NCBI RefSeq assembly: GCF_050948215.1
Contig: NC_135151.1
Coordinates: 13,184,220 to 13,248,219 of the forward strand
Source of the DNA: Halictus rubicundus
Taxonomy: Eukaryota; Arthropoda; Insecta; Hymenoptera; Halictidae
Direction of reading: 5' to 3'
DNA: 64,000 bases
In this document: piece by piece, positions 22,155 through 33,937 of the stretch
Numbering within the stretch: position 1 is the stretch's first letter
Layout: each line of letters begins with the position of its first letter
Made by a program: the position numbers and the translations under genes
Notes under the pieces: generated by a model
What the model was told of the DNA's origin: nothing
Database searches by the model: none
Seen by the model: the letters and a program-made list of their open reading frames with translations, nothing else

Positions 22155-23505
22155 CTCTCTCTCTCTCTCCCTTTCTGTTTCGCTCCTTCGATACTATCGG
22201 AAAAGCCGACACCCGGGAGACGTAAATTTCGAAATCTTTCCCAACGATAAGAAACACAGCGTGTCCCCGGGATAATTTAAGTTAATTGAACGCGCCACAA
22301 ATTGGCCTCGTAAAAATCCTGCGAACTGCTATGAATAGACCGGCGATCTTTATGCAAATCCTCCGTCGCCCGTGCCGTTTTATAGAGAGGAAAACTGCGA
22401 CGATCTTCGGAAACTCGAAATAAAAGAAACATTTTGTGAGAGGTTTGACGAAACACTTCCTTCTACCAATAAATTTATAAACATTAGAAACTTATTAATC
22501 CTCTGTGGGTTTTTTTAAAATATTAAGAATATTTTCCTCGCACAACTAGAATGCGTATCAAAAATCTATATAACCAATGTGTCGACATTCGTCCTCGAAG
22601 GATTAAATATGCGATTATCAAGAGGTAAAAATGAAATCAAATCATTGTTTCCCTCGCTCTGGGGATTCAAGAAAAATTGTAGTTTGTTAATAAAAATTTC
22701 TAACTATTCCTCGCTGTAATAGAAATGCATAAATCTGCAGTCCGGTTAGCAAAAAGCGACCAAAATCAACAAACCAACATCTTGTTCAGTAGAACAAAAT
22801 TATGTCTCTAATATAGCTGTCTAGAATGCTCCTAAATAGTTGAAGGAACATTGCCACGCGGAATTCCTGCATGTCGATCGGCGGAAGTTTCGATGGGCAG
22901 CAGTTCCCGGAATCCAAGGAAAACAGGTCGGGTAAAAAGCAAGACAGTAATTTATCGGCCGGTGATAGGTTTACGCGTCAAACTCGGTTAATGCCGGTCC
23001 CCGGAAACTACACCGGATGGCAAATAAACCAACAGTGAGCCGAGAGTTCGCTAAAAGGCCGAAACAGTGAGACCTATTATGACTGAACAACCCCTGAGTC
23101 CGGAGCGTGCGCGTTTCTCGCGTTACAAATCGCTGGAAGAAACAATTCCTGCTGTTGAGAAAATGAATGCCTGTCGACGAGCCTTGTGATCTTTCAGTTT
23201 AAAAAACTTTGCCGACATTCAAATATCGTCTATGATAATTTGGCTTTCGAGGTTGCAGGAAAGGAAAATTATTATAAAATACTTGAGGATGCCATGACCC
23301 AGTGCTTCCTGATGCTGTGTCGAAGATTAGGGACTTTGCTGTGACCAGGGTGGAGGACACAGTCACAGAAAGTTCAGTAATATTTGTACAGTAATTTGTA
23401 TGCGATACAATTTTGGTTAAAGTTCAGTAAAATTGTTCACGGTTTGATTTCTGGATTTTCCGATGATTGGTGACGAGAACCGATCAGAAACGTTACGAGG
23501 ATGAC
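21562..23505. other. non-coding stretch
   Basis: GC-rich to 22100, then a CT tract at 22121-22170, then AT-rich DNA without supported frames. Near 23300-23430 a short repeated AAAGTTCAGTAA word occurs twice. Nothing else is recognised. Confidence 0.4.
22121..22170. repeat. (CT)n microsatellite
   Basis: CT repeats with one CCC interruption, about 50 bp. Confidence 0.95.
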
Positions 23506-23583
23506 ATGGCCGTATCGGAACGGGCTTCCATCGGCCGGCGATTTCTAACGACCCGGTCGATAAGGTCAGAAGCGTTTCTCGAG
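23506..23583 (+). CDS. candidate first coding exon with consensus donor
   Basis: ATG at 23506 (GACATGG) opens 26 codons that end exactly at a consensus donor GAG|GTAAGT (GT at 23584), phase 0. The segment is Arg/Ser/Glu-rich (ASIGRRFLTTRSIRSEAFLE). The frame is also open upstream from 23467, so an internal exon is equally possible. No downstream acceptor exon was identified and no family is recognised. Confidence 0.28.
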
Positions 23584-25101
23584 GTAAGTAGCGTCACGGA
23601 TTTGCCACGGAACTTCCATTTTACGCCTATAATACGTCAGGGTGTTCGTGAACGTGGTTTGCCGCGGTCTCCTCCGCTCGGCTCGCTTCCCGTTGGGGGC
23701 CAATACCTTAAAAGCATAGCTCTTCACCCCGCTTAACCCCGCGCCGACCTTTGAAAACACCCTCCGGAACAGTCACTATCAGATTCGAAGCCCCGACGCA
23801 AGATAATCCTTCTCTTACATCTGCCTCGAACCTCTCCCTCCCACTCTCACTCTCGACCCCTCCGTCTCTCTTTCCCTGCCGTACCCCGAAACCGTAACCC
23901 AGTCTCTTCTTTCTCGTCGTCCCTTCTAACCTTACCGTTGAGTGTGAATCGACGGTTTTCGCTATCAACCCCGGCTTATTCGCAGTAGGTGGATCCAACC
24001 CTCCCGCAGACGCGTATCACACAATTTTTCTACTCGCCGAACCAGCTTCACGGACGATCGGTTCACGATGTCTACTCCACGCTTCTTTTTCTACCCCCGC
24101 CTGTCCGACCGTTTCCATCCCCCTTCTTTTTTCACATCGTTCTACCCCATTCTTTCTTCGGCCACTGCTGGTCCCCCTCTCTCTTTCTTTTTCTCTTTCT
24201 CCTACGTTCGTTCTCTTTTACTTGTTTGATCCTACCCGCCGCAAATTACAACCCTCCCGAGACGTCCGCCGCATGACCGGCTGCTATTGAGCAACCATTC
24301 GCAACTTTTTATTTCATTGAATATGTTAGACAAAGCGGGGACCCGGCTCCTTTCGATCGCTCCTCCTAGGTCCGCTCGATTCGCCGACTGCAATTAGACC
24401 AAATGCTTGGCCGACAGGCTTGGGATTCTGTGTTGTGTGAAATTGAACATTTCCTGATGTGCTTCACCCCTTCGGAATGAATTGACAGTGCCTCTGCTGC
24501 CTCTTAATTCGTTTCAGTAGTTGCAGAAATGGGAATTGTCCACGTAGAAAGTGTTTCCTATGCAGCAGAACCTCGGTGGTCCGAATTAATCATAGAGACA
24601 TAAAGACTGAATGGTTTAGCTAGAACGCAATGCTGTAATTCGAATGTAACGTGATAATATATTTAATTGGATCAAAGTTCAATTCTCCGAATTTTAATTT
24701 ATAAAATTATTTCGAATAAACTGGATCATTTAGATGAAGAAAAAGTAATTTTTCTCTATTCGTTTTTGTCTGTATTGAAGTCGATTAACTTCATTATTGG
24801 CTTGATTTATCTTTAGAGCAAGAAAGGTTATTGACAATGCATTATTGGGTCGGAAAATGTTTTGTAAATATCGTTCAACTCAATGGACACGAAGATTTTC
24901 ATGGAATATTATTGAGAACAGAGCGAGTGCTAATTAAAGAACTCGTCTTCGATAAATACTGCGTGTCCGAGTGTTGGTGTCCGACGCGAAACCTTCAACG
25001 AGCTCGACACAAAAACGCTGAAGTGCGGAGCGCCAGCGTCGACTGCTCAGAAAGAAATTTCCATTAATTGTAACCAATTCCATCACGGCTGGTCAACTCA
25101 C
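23584..25101. other. non-coding stretch
   Basis: Pyrimidine-rich and GC-rich to 24250, AT-rich after. A 76-codon frame from ATG 24837 (Cys/Glu/Arg-containing) is open in AT-moderate DNA but lacks splice or polyadenylation support; its start overlaps TATTGGGTCGGAAAATG, which resembles a mariner-type end. No gene is called. Confidence 0.35.
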
Positions 25102-25245
25102 CGCGTAAAAGCGATTTCCAACGCAACCAGGGTTATCGGCTGAATTACTCACCTGAAACAAAGGAAACAGAAGGATAACGATGAGTGATCGAATTACAGG
25201 AATCGGATCAAATAAAATACGCCCCGCGTGATGCGTATCGTTCAT
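25102..25245 (-). CDS. candidate secreted-protein first exon
   Basis: On the minus strand an ATG at 25245 opens 48 codons that end at a donor GCG|GTGAGT (plus bases 25096-25101), phase 0. After a polar start comes a hydrophobic core (VIRSLIVILLFPLF) and a likely signal-peptidase region (SNSA/DN), then a Cys-containing piece (DNPGCVGNRFYA). This is the layout of a signal-peptide exon. Alternatively TTTCCTTTGTTTCAG is a splice acceptor and only the last 51 nt (25102-25152) form a phase-0 exon; T-rich hydrophobic codons and a pyrimidine tract look alike. A second possible donor (GTGAGT) follows that CAG. No downstream exon or family was identified. Confidence 0.33.
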
Positions 25246-25525
25246 TATTCTATCAATACGTATCGAATAGTACCGAATCAATATATTCCGAAATTTCTAC
25301 GAACTCGCAAAATTCACCCCTATGCAGTTACCAACATCGACTAAACAGTTTATATTTTCAATTTTCCATTCGCTATTCCAATAAACGCTAGAAATTTTGA
25401 TAGCATTGGAACGACCAATACGAAATTATACAAACCATAAAAGTATCGTTGTTAAAATTTATTCGGCAAATTTGTAGACACGCATGCCGTAATGAAAATC
25501 AATGAACACACTCATTCAACTGCTT

Positions 25526-25733
25526 TTAGCATTACCACTGTCAAAATTACCGGTTTTCTATTCCACAATTACTGAAATGATAGAAACGTTATCATAGGAA
25601 ATTACTGAATTGACTTCTTTATTTCAGCACATATTATAATGAAAATCGTAATAATTTTAAGCAAATTCATTCTTCTTCCTTCGATAAGACGTTTCATTTT
25701 TATATGTTTTGTGCTTGATAGGGTTAGTGTTAA
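25526..25733 (-). mobile_element. TTAA MITE, TTAACACTA family, copy 1 (inverted)
   Basis: The right end is GATAGGGTTAGTGTTAA (TTAA 25730-25733); the left end starts TTAGCATTACCACTG. Reading the reverse strand, TTAACACTAACCCTATCAAG matches the left end of the copy at 37859, and the ACCGG...ACAATTACTGAAAT block matches the right half of the copy at 56037. No coding capacity. Confidence 0.6.
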
Positions 25734-26297
25734 GAGGGTAAACCACCCTGATGGACGGCACCCTGCTAGTTAAAATTTACCTAAGAGTTTCAAGTGTAAA
25801 ATATGAATTATCCTATTTTGTTCTCATTTGGAGCACATATTCTACACACACATTATTGTAGAATGAAGTGCATGAGTTTTTTGAAATCGGTTATCTGAAT
25901 TTTTACAACCCCTTCCAATCTCAAACTGCTGTCATTTCCGTAACAATCGAAAATTCCGAAAATTCACGTGCCACATTTTAGATAATATATTTCCGCCGGC
26001 AAATCAACCAGAATTTTTCACTTCGCATGTTCCGGTAGGTCGCAATAATGGCGGCCAGCAATCGATGTTTCAGAATGTGACGTATGAAAACAAGCGAGTA
26101 ACTCCATAATTTTCCAACATTTTCGCTTTAAAAAATTGCAACATAAAACTGCACACTGCATTTCACAAAAATAAAAATAGCGATATTTCATTTCGCAATT
26201 ACCTACGAAAAAATGTCATTCGTTTCATTAATTCTTGACACGACCATTGCTAAAATCGTGTATTGCAATATCCCACGGATCTTCCTAGGAGTCAAAC
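25734..26297. other. AT-rich non-coding stretch
   Basis: No supported frame or repeat is seen. Confidence 0.5.
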
Positions 26298-26345
26298 ATG
26301 AAGCTCGACGCATTTCAAGTACTGAAACCCGAGTGGCACAATGGG
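26298..26345 (+). CDS. candidate short first exon
   Basis: ATG at 26298 in a good context (CAAACATGAAG) opens 16 codons, MKLDAFQVLKPEWHNG, ending at a donor-like GGG|GTGAGC in phase 0. Read-through stops 13 codons later. Support is limited to start context and donor; no partner exon was found. Confidence 0.18.
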
Positions 26346-29300
26346 GTGAGCGTTTGCAGAGCTATTAGAAGCTGCGATTCCCATTAAAACTGCGGCTCCC
26401 GAAAAAAGGGGGCGTCGGGAAATGTACGCGGTTTAGTGACGGGGCAGAATTTCGCCGACTACAAATTCAACTTCTCCGTAGAACATCGCGGGGACATTTA
26501 CTCCACCCACGCGGCCCCCGTTGGCCCCCGCAACCCCGCGAGAAACTCGAAGCTATTTTTACCGAAGGAACGGGGCGAGTGTCGCGGACGATAAATCATT
26601 CGAAGGTTCCACCTACCGCATCCACCCTTCTCGGGAGGGGACGGCTTGGTTTTCGCGGCGCGGTGCTCGGTAACGAGTACCTTTCTTTGCCCGCCAAGCA
26701 GGACGTTGCCGGGGAAAAGTTAAGAACGATTTTTCACCGTTAGCAGCGCCGCGCTGCCGGTAAATGAATACGAATTGATTCAAAGCCGCGTCCCGAATCG
26801 GCCGAGGCCGCGAGATATCGTTTGTGCCGTCTCCTCTTTATGTCCGCGGGAAGACCTACATTCTACCATCCCCCAGCTACGTTTCACCGGCCGTTGAATG
26901 TACTCGGAAATTTGGAACGCGATCCGCAATCTCGCTATATTAAAATTTCATATCGGGTGCGTGAGAGCCACGGAATTAGAGAGAACCTACAGGCCACGGA
27001 CCATTCAGCCGCTGCGAGCGCAGACGAATCAGAGAAGGGGATGCGGGAGACGTCTTTCCGGGCAACCCTAAATTAGAGGAGGTGGTAACGGTGAAGTGTT
27101 ACACGCAGGAAATGATTAGGGGAGCGATACGAGGGTTTATGAATTTTAACCATTTTTCTGAATTTTTCTATGGGCAGGAATTTGTTTCTCTACGCCATTT
27201 TGTGTCTAGCATCTTTGAGGTAGCTAGTACTAGGGGAAGAAGTGCAAGCCCTAGGACTGCAAGGGTTGTGAATATTGTATACCTCATTGTAGCTATGTAT
27301 AACCCTCGAAAAGTGAAGATTCAGATATCAGAAATATACTCTGCATTATCAAATTTTGTTGCAATCGATTCCAGATGTTTTATCACAAATTTTAAAGGTT
27401 GAAAGTTGCCTGCATAAACTACCCTAGAAACAAACTCGTAAAAATTCAAACCCTCGATTTAAATTGTGTCTGACAGAGGGAAATCTCAGCGTACATTAAA
27501 CTGTCCATTTCATCAGGTTTTGCGCACGGATTTGTTTTATAACTGGATCAAGCCAGCAGTTAAATATTGTCCCTATTTTCCTTGGAAATTCGACACGTTT
27601 CTCGTTTCCCGCGACAGCGAGCCGTGTACTTTCATCGAGCAGATTGTTTTATTAGAAAGACCCACGGATGGAAACGTTTAGTCAGCGTGTTCTCCAGTCA
27701 CCTCACGTCTGTCCCACTTGCAAGTCACCCGGTAGGAAATCAGGAAGGGATTGTCGGCTGTCGTAAAATAACCAATAGGGTTCCCGATGTGTCCCCGGGT
27801 TCTAAGCGATTCAAGTAGGTTCAATTACCGGGGGAAACTTTCAAAAGCTTTGGAAGAGAAAAATACTCCGGTTACGTTCGATGTGAATGCTTGCCTATCT
27901 TCTTGGGCAGGAGTCCAAAGAATTCTTGTAATTCTGTGTAGATCGTTTTCTTGCATGCTAATATCAGGGGCACAGTTTACTTGATCTTCAGTGAAAGCCA
28001 TTAATTTTTCATTCCCTCGTTAACAGTACATATACAAATTAAATCGTGGTAAAAATAAAGCAAAAATAATAATTACAACTAGATTGCATAACTTCGGTAC
28101 AACCATTTACAGGAAATATTACAGGCAACTTTATTCCCTTCACCCGAAGCTGCAGCCGCTAAGAAGTAGAATAATCTTCCATCGTATTTCACTGGAACAC
28201 ATATTCCACAATTCCACCAGCAACCGAATAAAATCCATGGTGCAATTAAATCAATACTTTCGCAAAAGGTAACCCACGAGTATTCGGTAGCACAGTAGCT
28301 CAGAAAATCACATGAACCTGTGAAACGCCGCGATTCATCGGACGGAGCAGACGGGGTAACGAACGATTGCAACGGCTCCTCGGCACGCAGGATGACAGAT
28401 TTCGTCGGCTAAACAAGGGCCGGGAAAAAATGTAATTCTCAGTGGCGATGAGACACGCGTGGGAGGGATTAACGATTCGGTCGGGCCCTGTGGAGATTCA
28501 TGGGACGCAGAAGTTTTGGTACGCGGGAACGATCGTCGTTATTCACCGTGGGAGGAGGGGGAGGGGGGCACGGGCGAACTGGCCTGGCGAGGTGGTGGGA
28601 ATTTTTTTTAATGCGTGCCGCGGAATAATTAAAATGCAACTGGTATGCGCGTGACGGCCGAGACTTAATAAATCACCGGCATGTTGCGGGCCGCTGTAAA
28701 ATCCGGCTCGGCCGCGTTATTTCGCGCGCGTGCCACCATCGCGCACTGTGTCCCTCTAATGAAATTGTTTCCATGTGATCTTGCGGTTCGGACCTAGCTA
28801 CCGGGTCCAACGACCGTTTCTCCTGCGAAACCCGATAGCCGTCCGGGCCAGAGGGAGCGAGCCACGGGTTAAAAATACATCGTAATCTGTTTTCACGTTA
28901 GTTAACCGCACCGCGCAGCGCGTTGCAACCGCGTTAATTGTCAGGTACGGACGAGCAACGAAAGTATCATAGCCGTTCTGCGTCGGGAGCCCGTGCCCGC
29001 CGTGAAAACGCTCCTGCCGGTTAGTTTGACGTTAAATAAACCGGCGCCCTTTGACGTTCCACGGTTACGTTGAACCATCGGGTAACGAGGACGGCGTATA
29101 ACTGCGCGTTACACACGGGGATCGGCCGCTAACGAGCCGCTTCTTATTTTTCCTTGCGCTTTTACCGCTCTACATTCATGACCAACTCGCCCCGGGAATT
29201 GGATGACGACGACGATTAGGTCGGCTATGACACCTATTATCGCTGCTATTAGGCCGGCGGAGACGCGAGGACCCTTCCTTCACCCGATCCCGTACGATGA

Positions 29301-29734
29301 CGTTGGAAATCGGGAGTAACGAAGTTACGTCGAGTTTAAAAATCGTTATATGGCTCATCGTAACTTCGATTTAAGCGACTGTGCTTCACTTGATACGCTT
29401 TTGATGGGCTCTTCGTGATCATAGCTATCCGTGTAAAGCGTGCGGCAATTTTCTTTTGCACGGTTTTCAACACAGTCATTCGAGATTGACGTTAATCCTC
29501 TCATTGAACTTCATAGAATCATCAGATAGAAGAGTAATTTTTTTTTGTTCTTGGATAATGGTATGCAGGTCCATTTTGATCCACCACTTCGAAAGCATCG
29601 TCTAGGCACTGTGTTCCCGATGATTAATTAATTTGTATTGGAAGTTGTTTGCTCGCTCTCAAATAATTAAAGACAGCAGATACTGATGTGATCAATTTTA
29701 TTCTCTATGAGGTCGGGAACAAACAAAACGTTAC
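26346..29734. other. non-coding stretch with several unsupported frames
   Basis: GC-rich at 26400-27060. Frames at 27082-27402 (106 codons), 27466-27681 and minus 28079-28372 are open but overlap others or lack ATG, splice and polyadenylation support. From 28440 to 29350 the DNA is GC-rich and CpG-rich without a consistent frame. From 29360 to 29730 it is AT-moderate and featureless. Confidence 0.35.
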
Positions 29735-30616
29735 TTGAGAAAAATCCCTGAAGTTTTTGCAGCAATTCAATACTTTGAAAATCAAGAATTGGAATTGACA
29801 AAATGTTCTATGTGCAAAATGCCGAGTTGGTTTGGAGTCTGTCCGGAAACACGCGTGCAGCTATTATGGAGGATACACGGGAACATCGCTCACAATATCG
29901 GCCGATCTGGCAATGGAGAGTTCTGCCAATCTGTCCGTGGCAGCGTAGAGGAACGGTTTCTTCTGGCAGGCGAGTGTCCGGCACCGGTAACGCGATATCC
30001 ATTAACGAGGTATGTTTTGTCAGTCATCGAGCTGCGAATCCGCGTCATTAGCGTCTCCGTGCCGATCTCCATCAGTCATCCTTACCCCTGGATGGCAAAC
30101 CGAATTCGCAATGCGCCATTTCAGATTGATGGATCTATCCGTTCCTCGGTACATCCTTTGCCCGGTTCCCCGAGCGAAAATTCTCTGGGTATTCTCGGTC
30201 TGCCGGTTCACGCAGATCGCGCGCCCGCACCAGCAATCCAACGGCCATTAGTTATCAAATTATTTCGTTTACCGGGCTCGGACGTTAGGAAACGTTTATG
30301 CGCGTGTCACGATGATTTATGGGGTACCGCAAGGCTCCGCATGGTAGCGAGCCTTAGGCACATCCCCGGCCGACGCCGTCCCTCGGAAATAATCGATGAT
30401 GGAGAAATTATGTGGGTCGTGACTCATCGAGCAGCTCTTCCGGTGATTTTCTTCGTTACAACCTGCCAGGAATCATTGCGGGCGAAGGCTCTTCAGGATT
30501 TATGGACCGTGAAACTTTCCCTTTTCAAAAACGAACACCCACCGTGTGAAGAACATTTCGCAAGAAAACCTTCGTGTGTAACAGAAATCTTGAATACTAT
30601 CAAGCATCGAAAGTGA
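29735..30616 (+). CDS. longest open frame in the window, unrecognised
   Basis: The frame is open for 293 codons to TGA; the first ATG is at 29810, giving 268 residues. It begins with a Cys/Met-containing stretch (CSMCKMPSWFGVC), has a hydrophobic-to-polar middle and a basic tail. Four shorter frames on both strands overlap its first half, indicating low stop density there. No signal peptide, domain or repeat is recognised, and no AATAAA lies close to the stop. Its length in mixed-composition DNA is unusual, so it is listed, but chance or an old pseudogene is as likely as a gene. Confidence 0.2.
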   Translation: MRKIPEVFAAIQYFENQELELTKCSMCKMPSWFGVCPETRVQLLWRIHGNIAHNIGRSGNGEFCQSVRGSVEERFLLAGECPAPVTRYPLTRYVLSVIELRIRVISVSVPISISHPYPWMANRIRNAPFQIDGSIRSSVHPLPGSPSENSLGILGLPVHADRAPAPAIQRPLVIKLFRLPGSDVRKRLCACHDDLWGTARLRMVASLRHIPGRRRPSEIIDDGEIMWVVTHRAALPVIFFVTTCQESLRAKALQDLWTVKLSLFKNEHPPCEEHFARKPSCVTEILNTIKHRK

Positions 30617-31571
30617 CTGTCGCGTGTTGTCTTATAAAAAGGACAAGATTCTATTACTTCAACCATTTCAACACCGAAAAATCGAGATCACGAAAATTTT
30701 GTTATAACGAACAGTACATACAATATAGTTTACACCAATAGGTATTGAATGGCACAATGAAGCAATACAGTCATGCGTACAATTAAGAATTAACTGGAAC
30801 GTCGTGTTAACTCGTCATTTTTCTAAAAGGTTAAGAATTCGTTTCAGATTGAAAAGCACTACGCAGAAATCTTTTCGCGTTTTGTTACTTAGACAGCATT
30901 TTAATATTTCGCTCGAATTTTCGATATTAGAAATAAAGCGATTTTCCCACGGTAAATCGCTATCGCGAGTCTTTTCAAATTTTCCAGCGATGAAGGCTGA
31001 ACGCGCGCGCGGAGATTTTCCAATGCCTGGACTCCTGTACGCCTCGTCAATCTGTTATTTTTCCATAGCCGTATGAATATTCCCGAGTAACAGCGCGGAG
31101 AACCGTTTCGATAGTAAAAAGAAGCTCGAGCGTACAGTAAATAACGCTTCACTCGTGTAAGACGCGCAAAGAGGAAATAACTTCTGACGGTTTGTTTTTC
31201 GAAAAAATATCTTAAATTCCGCGTCTAAGGAGCTTACAAAAAAGCGATCTTTTTAACCGTGTCGGAGAGAATCGCTCGACGGGGCGACTCGTCTCCGACA
31301 CGAATCACTCAATTTCAAGGTTCCATTCTGTTTATTTTAATTGAAAAGATACTCTTGGAGAACGGGAAATAATTTTCGCTGCTGTAAGGGAAGCTGGCGT
31401 TGCGTTCCGAATCGGGAGTGTCGAAAAATTGAAGAACGAGAAATTTAATGAACTGTTGCAAGAGAATCGTGGTGAAATATAAAAATTAATAACTCTCCGT
31501 ATGCTGGAGTCATTCGGGCTGATAGCGGTGGGGATAAGCCTGAGCGACCGTCAATATGTACAATTTTATTC
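30617..31571. other. non-coding stretch
   Basis: AT-rich to 31500; the frame at 30804-31076 has no support. Confidence 0.45.
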
Positions 31572-31645
31572 CGATATAAGACGATGCTTTTTATTTCGAA
31601 ATAAGAAAATTGCTATCCCCGGTCCCGAGCCATCGTCTTATATCG
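31572..31645. repeat. perfect 15-bp inverted repeat (hairpin)
   Basis: CGATATAAGACGATG (31572-31586) and its exact reverse complement (31631-31645) flank a 44-base loop. It could form a stem-loop or mark the ends of a small insertion. Confidence 0.7.
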
Positions 31646-32197
31646 AAAGAAAACTGTAGTGAAACATCGGCGTGGGTCAGAAGTGACTCCGGCATAGGCC
31701 TAGAACTCGCAGGAGTCCGCGGGTTAAAACACTTGATATGATACCCAAGATACACAGATACCCTTTTCTACGTTGGACATTTCAAAATTTTGGGAAGATG
31801 ATTATGGCTTGCCGTGAAGTTGGTAGTTGGCAGAGGCAGAACTTGAGTCGCGATCACGGTAACAGGATAATTTGAGTCTGATAATGCACGGGCTGACAGG
31901 AGACTAAGCGGAATACTCCATTAGGAGAGAGAATTTCGATGCAGGATGATCGTTCAAAGGAAGCTCCCAGGTAAGACAAACTTGGCCTGACAGCGGCCGA
32001 TCAAAGTCGAGCCGGAGAGATCCCTGCCAAAACAACCATTGTCTCCTGATAACGCGACAGGCTTGGGGCCTGGCGGGGCCGTTAGGAGTTGTTCCCCTCT
32101 ATCGGCTGGACCAGCAGCGTTGCTACCCCGAGGTCTACGGCCAGCCAACCAGTCAGCCCGGAATCTAGAGAAACCTGGGACCAGCTACTTTACACAT
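31646..32197. other. compositionally distinct stretch next to the coding relic
   Basis: The stretch differs in texture from the AT-rich DNA to its left. On plus it has a strong donor-like CCCAG|GTAAGA at 31971, preceded by a short ATG frame; on minus a 64-codon frame spans 31954-32148. Neither is convincing alone. It may belong to the same foreign or degraded unit as the next feature. Confidence 0.3.
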
Positions 32198-32883
32198 TCA
32201 TGAAGCGGTATCAAAGGCCGTCAAGATCACTGTCTCCGCGGAGCCCCGACGGGAATTGAAGCGGAGCGTGTCCCGTGTGTTTGCGGTAACCCTAAAACGA
32301 TCGATCACCGCCAGCCTCACGAGGTGCCGACCCAAGAATCGATGTCGTTCACGACGATACCGCCGCAGCTACGTACTTCTACACGTGTATCGCTGCCGGC
32401 AGTCGTACCTACCGGAGTCACCCGGCTACCGAACCTTTTGATTAATCGTCCTTCTATCAACAAGCCACTCTCACACCGACCGGACCACACCAGCGACAAC
32501 CGGTCACCCAATATTTTCGCACGATGATAAACAGCTGGGATAATGCCCGTGCCCTCTTGTTCCTTCCTGCCCAATCTCAAGGAGAATTTCAGACTTTTCA
32601 CGTTCGTGCGCCGCAAGAAGTCTCGCGGAACGGCACAGGGGGAAAGGGGGCCCTCGTTCGGCCCGCGTATTCCCGACATTGACACCCCCGTAGTCACAAT
32701 GTTTACGTTTGAGGTCACACGCAGCGTTGCCGGAAAATTCCTTCTGTGGCAATACATGACGTCACGTACCGAGAACTCTCCCACCAGCGTACCAATAGAC
32801 GGGTATCTAGTGATGTCACGATCCATACTGTAGAACTCCAGTCTCAGCACGAATCGCGACGTCGTTGTCTGGGTTACACTACG
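32198..32883 (-). pseudogene. frameshifted coding relic of unknown origin
   Basis: The minus strand is open from 32883 to a TGA at 32317-32319; the first ATG is at 32826, giving 169 residues. In another minus phase a further block reads on past that stop to a TGA at 32198-32200, which suggests one frameshift near 32317-32340. The product looks beta-rich and mixed-charge, with no signal peptide or membrane segment. The length, the balanced residue mix and the protein-like continuation after the shift distinguish it from the other frames. Plus-strand frames at 32324-32527 and 32543-32833 overlap and could instead be the sense ones. Candidate sources are an endogenised virus gene, a retroelement or a decayed host gene; none is recognised. 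Confidence 0.33.
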
Positions 32884-32915
32884 TTATAGCTCCGTGACGT
32901 CGTTCAGGTTCCAAT

Positions 32916-33128
32916 TACAGTGAATTCTCGATATATGTCAACAACACGGGTCTTGCCAGCGCCGTGTATCGTCCAGAAGACATAACCGAGCCGTGTTATG
33001 TTTACACTGGTCGGTGTCCGAGGTCTCTCGACCTTCGTGGCCCCCCACGGGGTATACCCGTGGTAGTGGGGATAATTCCACGATGTTCATCATCCAGGCC
33101 TGACGACATATACAGAGAAATCACTGTA
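32916..33128. mobile_element. Tc1/mariner-type MITE, long copy
   Basis: A 213 bp element bounded by TA. The left end is TACAGTGAATTCTCGATATA; the right end, reverse-complemented, is TACAGTGATTTCTCTGTATA. Its right part (33045-33128) matches, inverted, the first part of the element at 49085-49194. TA plus CAGT termini suggest a Tc1/mariner-type non-autonomous element; that is inference from the ends. Confidence 0.65.
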
Positions 33129-33937
33129 TTCCATTTCCTCCACTATTTTTCCTTCAATTCCCTCGATCTGGTAACGCTGGTTGCACGCTACATAGTTGTG
33201 TATGGCCGCTTTAACCAATATTTCGTTAGAACCGAAAATGTGTGTGAAACGAGGCGTGCCCATTCTGACCAATCGGCTACGCATTCCTTTCGCGGGACTT
33301 GTTGCGAGGCACGCATGGCACGTCCCGGATGACTCATTCACAATGAAACAGTGAAACGGCAATGTTAAGTTGAATGTTCATTTGTGACCAGTGTTCATTT
33401 TCATCGTTCACTTTCAATCGAGAACTAGCGAATTTAATTCGATCACTGATCAAGTATAGATACTCTGGTTTTTATCTTTTACATTTATTGTGGATAATTC
33501 ATGATGCAAATCTCATCCTTACGTTAAACGATCTTTCGTTGCTGATTAACACATTATTTGCCGACGGTTATTGCATAATTTTTTAACGTGGTTCATGGCC
33601 ACGGAATTTTTAATGGGTCTTTCAACGACAAGAGCAATTTCACTCGTGAACCAATCAAATCATCTACAGCAACGTAATCTAATAATTTCGTTTGGGATTA
33701 TTTATGTAAACGAATAATAGGTCTTGTTAGCATTACGAGCATCACACTGTACAGCTTCAAGTAGCATCGCATACAGAATTCATTTGGCCTTCCTAAGGTA
33801 AACAACGAAACGACGATTCTCACTATAACACATAAATAAAACGTACTGCATTCTTACCGATACCGAGCCAGGTTCCAACAGTAGAACCTGTAGCAATCGT
33901 CCAATCAACATTAAACCAAGCTAGCCACTAAAGATTA
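33129..33937. other. AT-rich non-coding stretch
   Basis: The 70-codon frame at 33374-33586 is Ile/Leu/Tyr-rich, as expected for AT-rich chance frames. Nothing is recognised. Confidence 0.45.

Noticed and set aside
24837..25067. 76-codon plus frame with a mariner-like TATTGGGTCGG start
   Set aside because: Neither the frame nor a second mariner end is supported.
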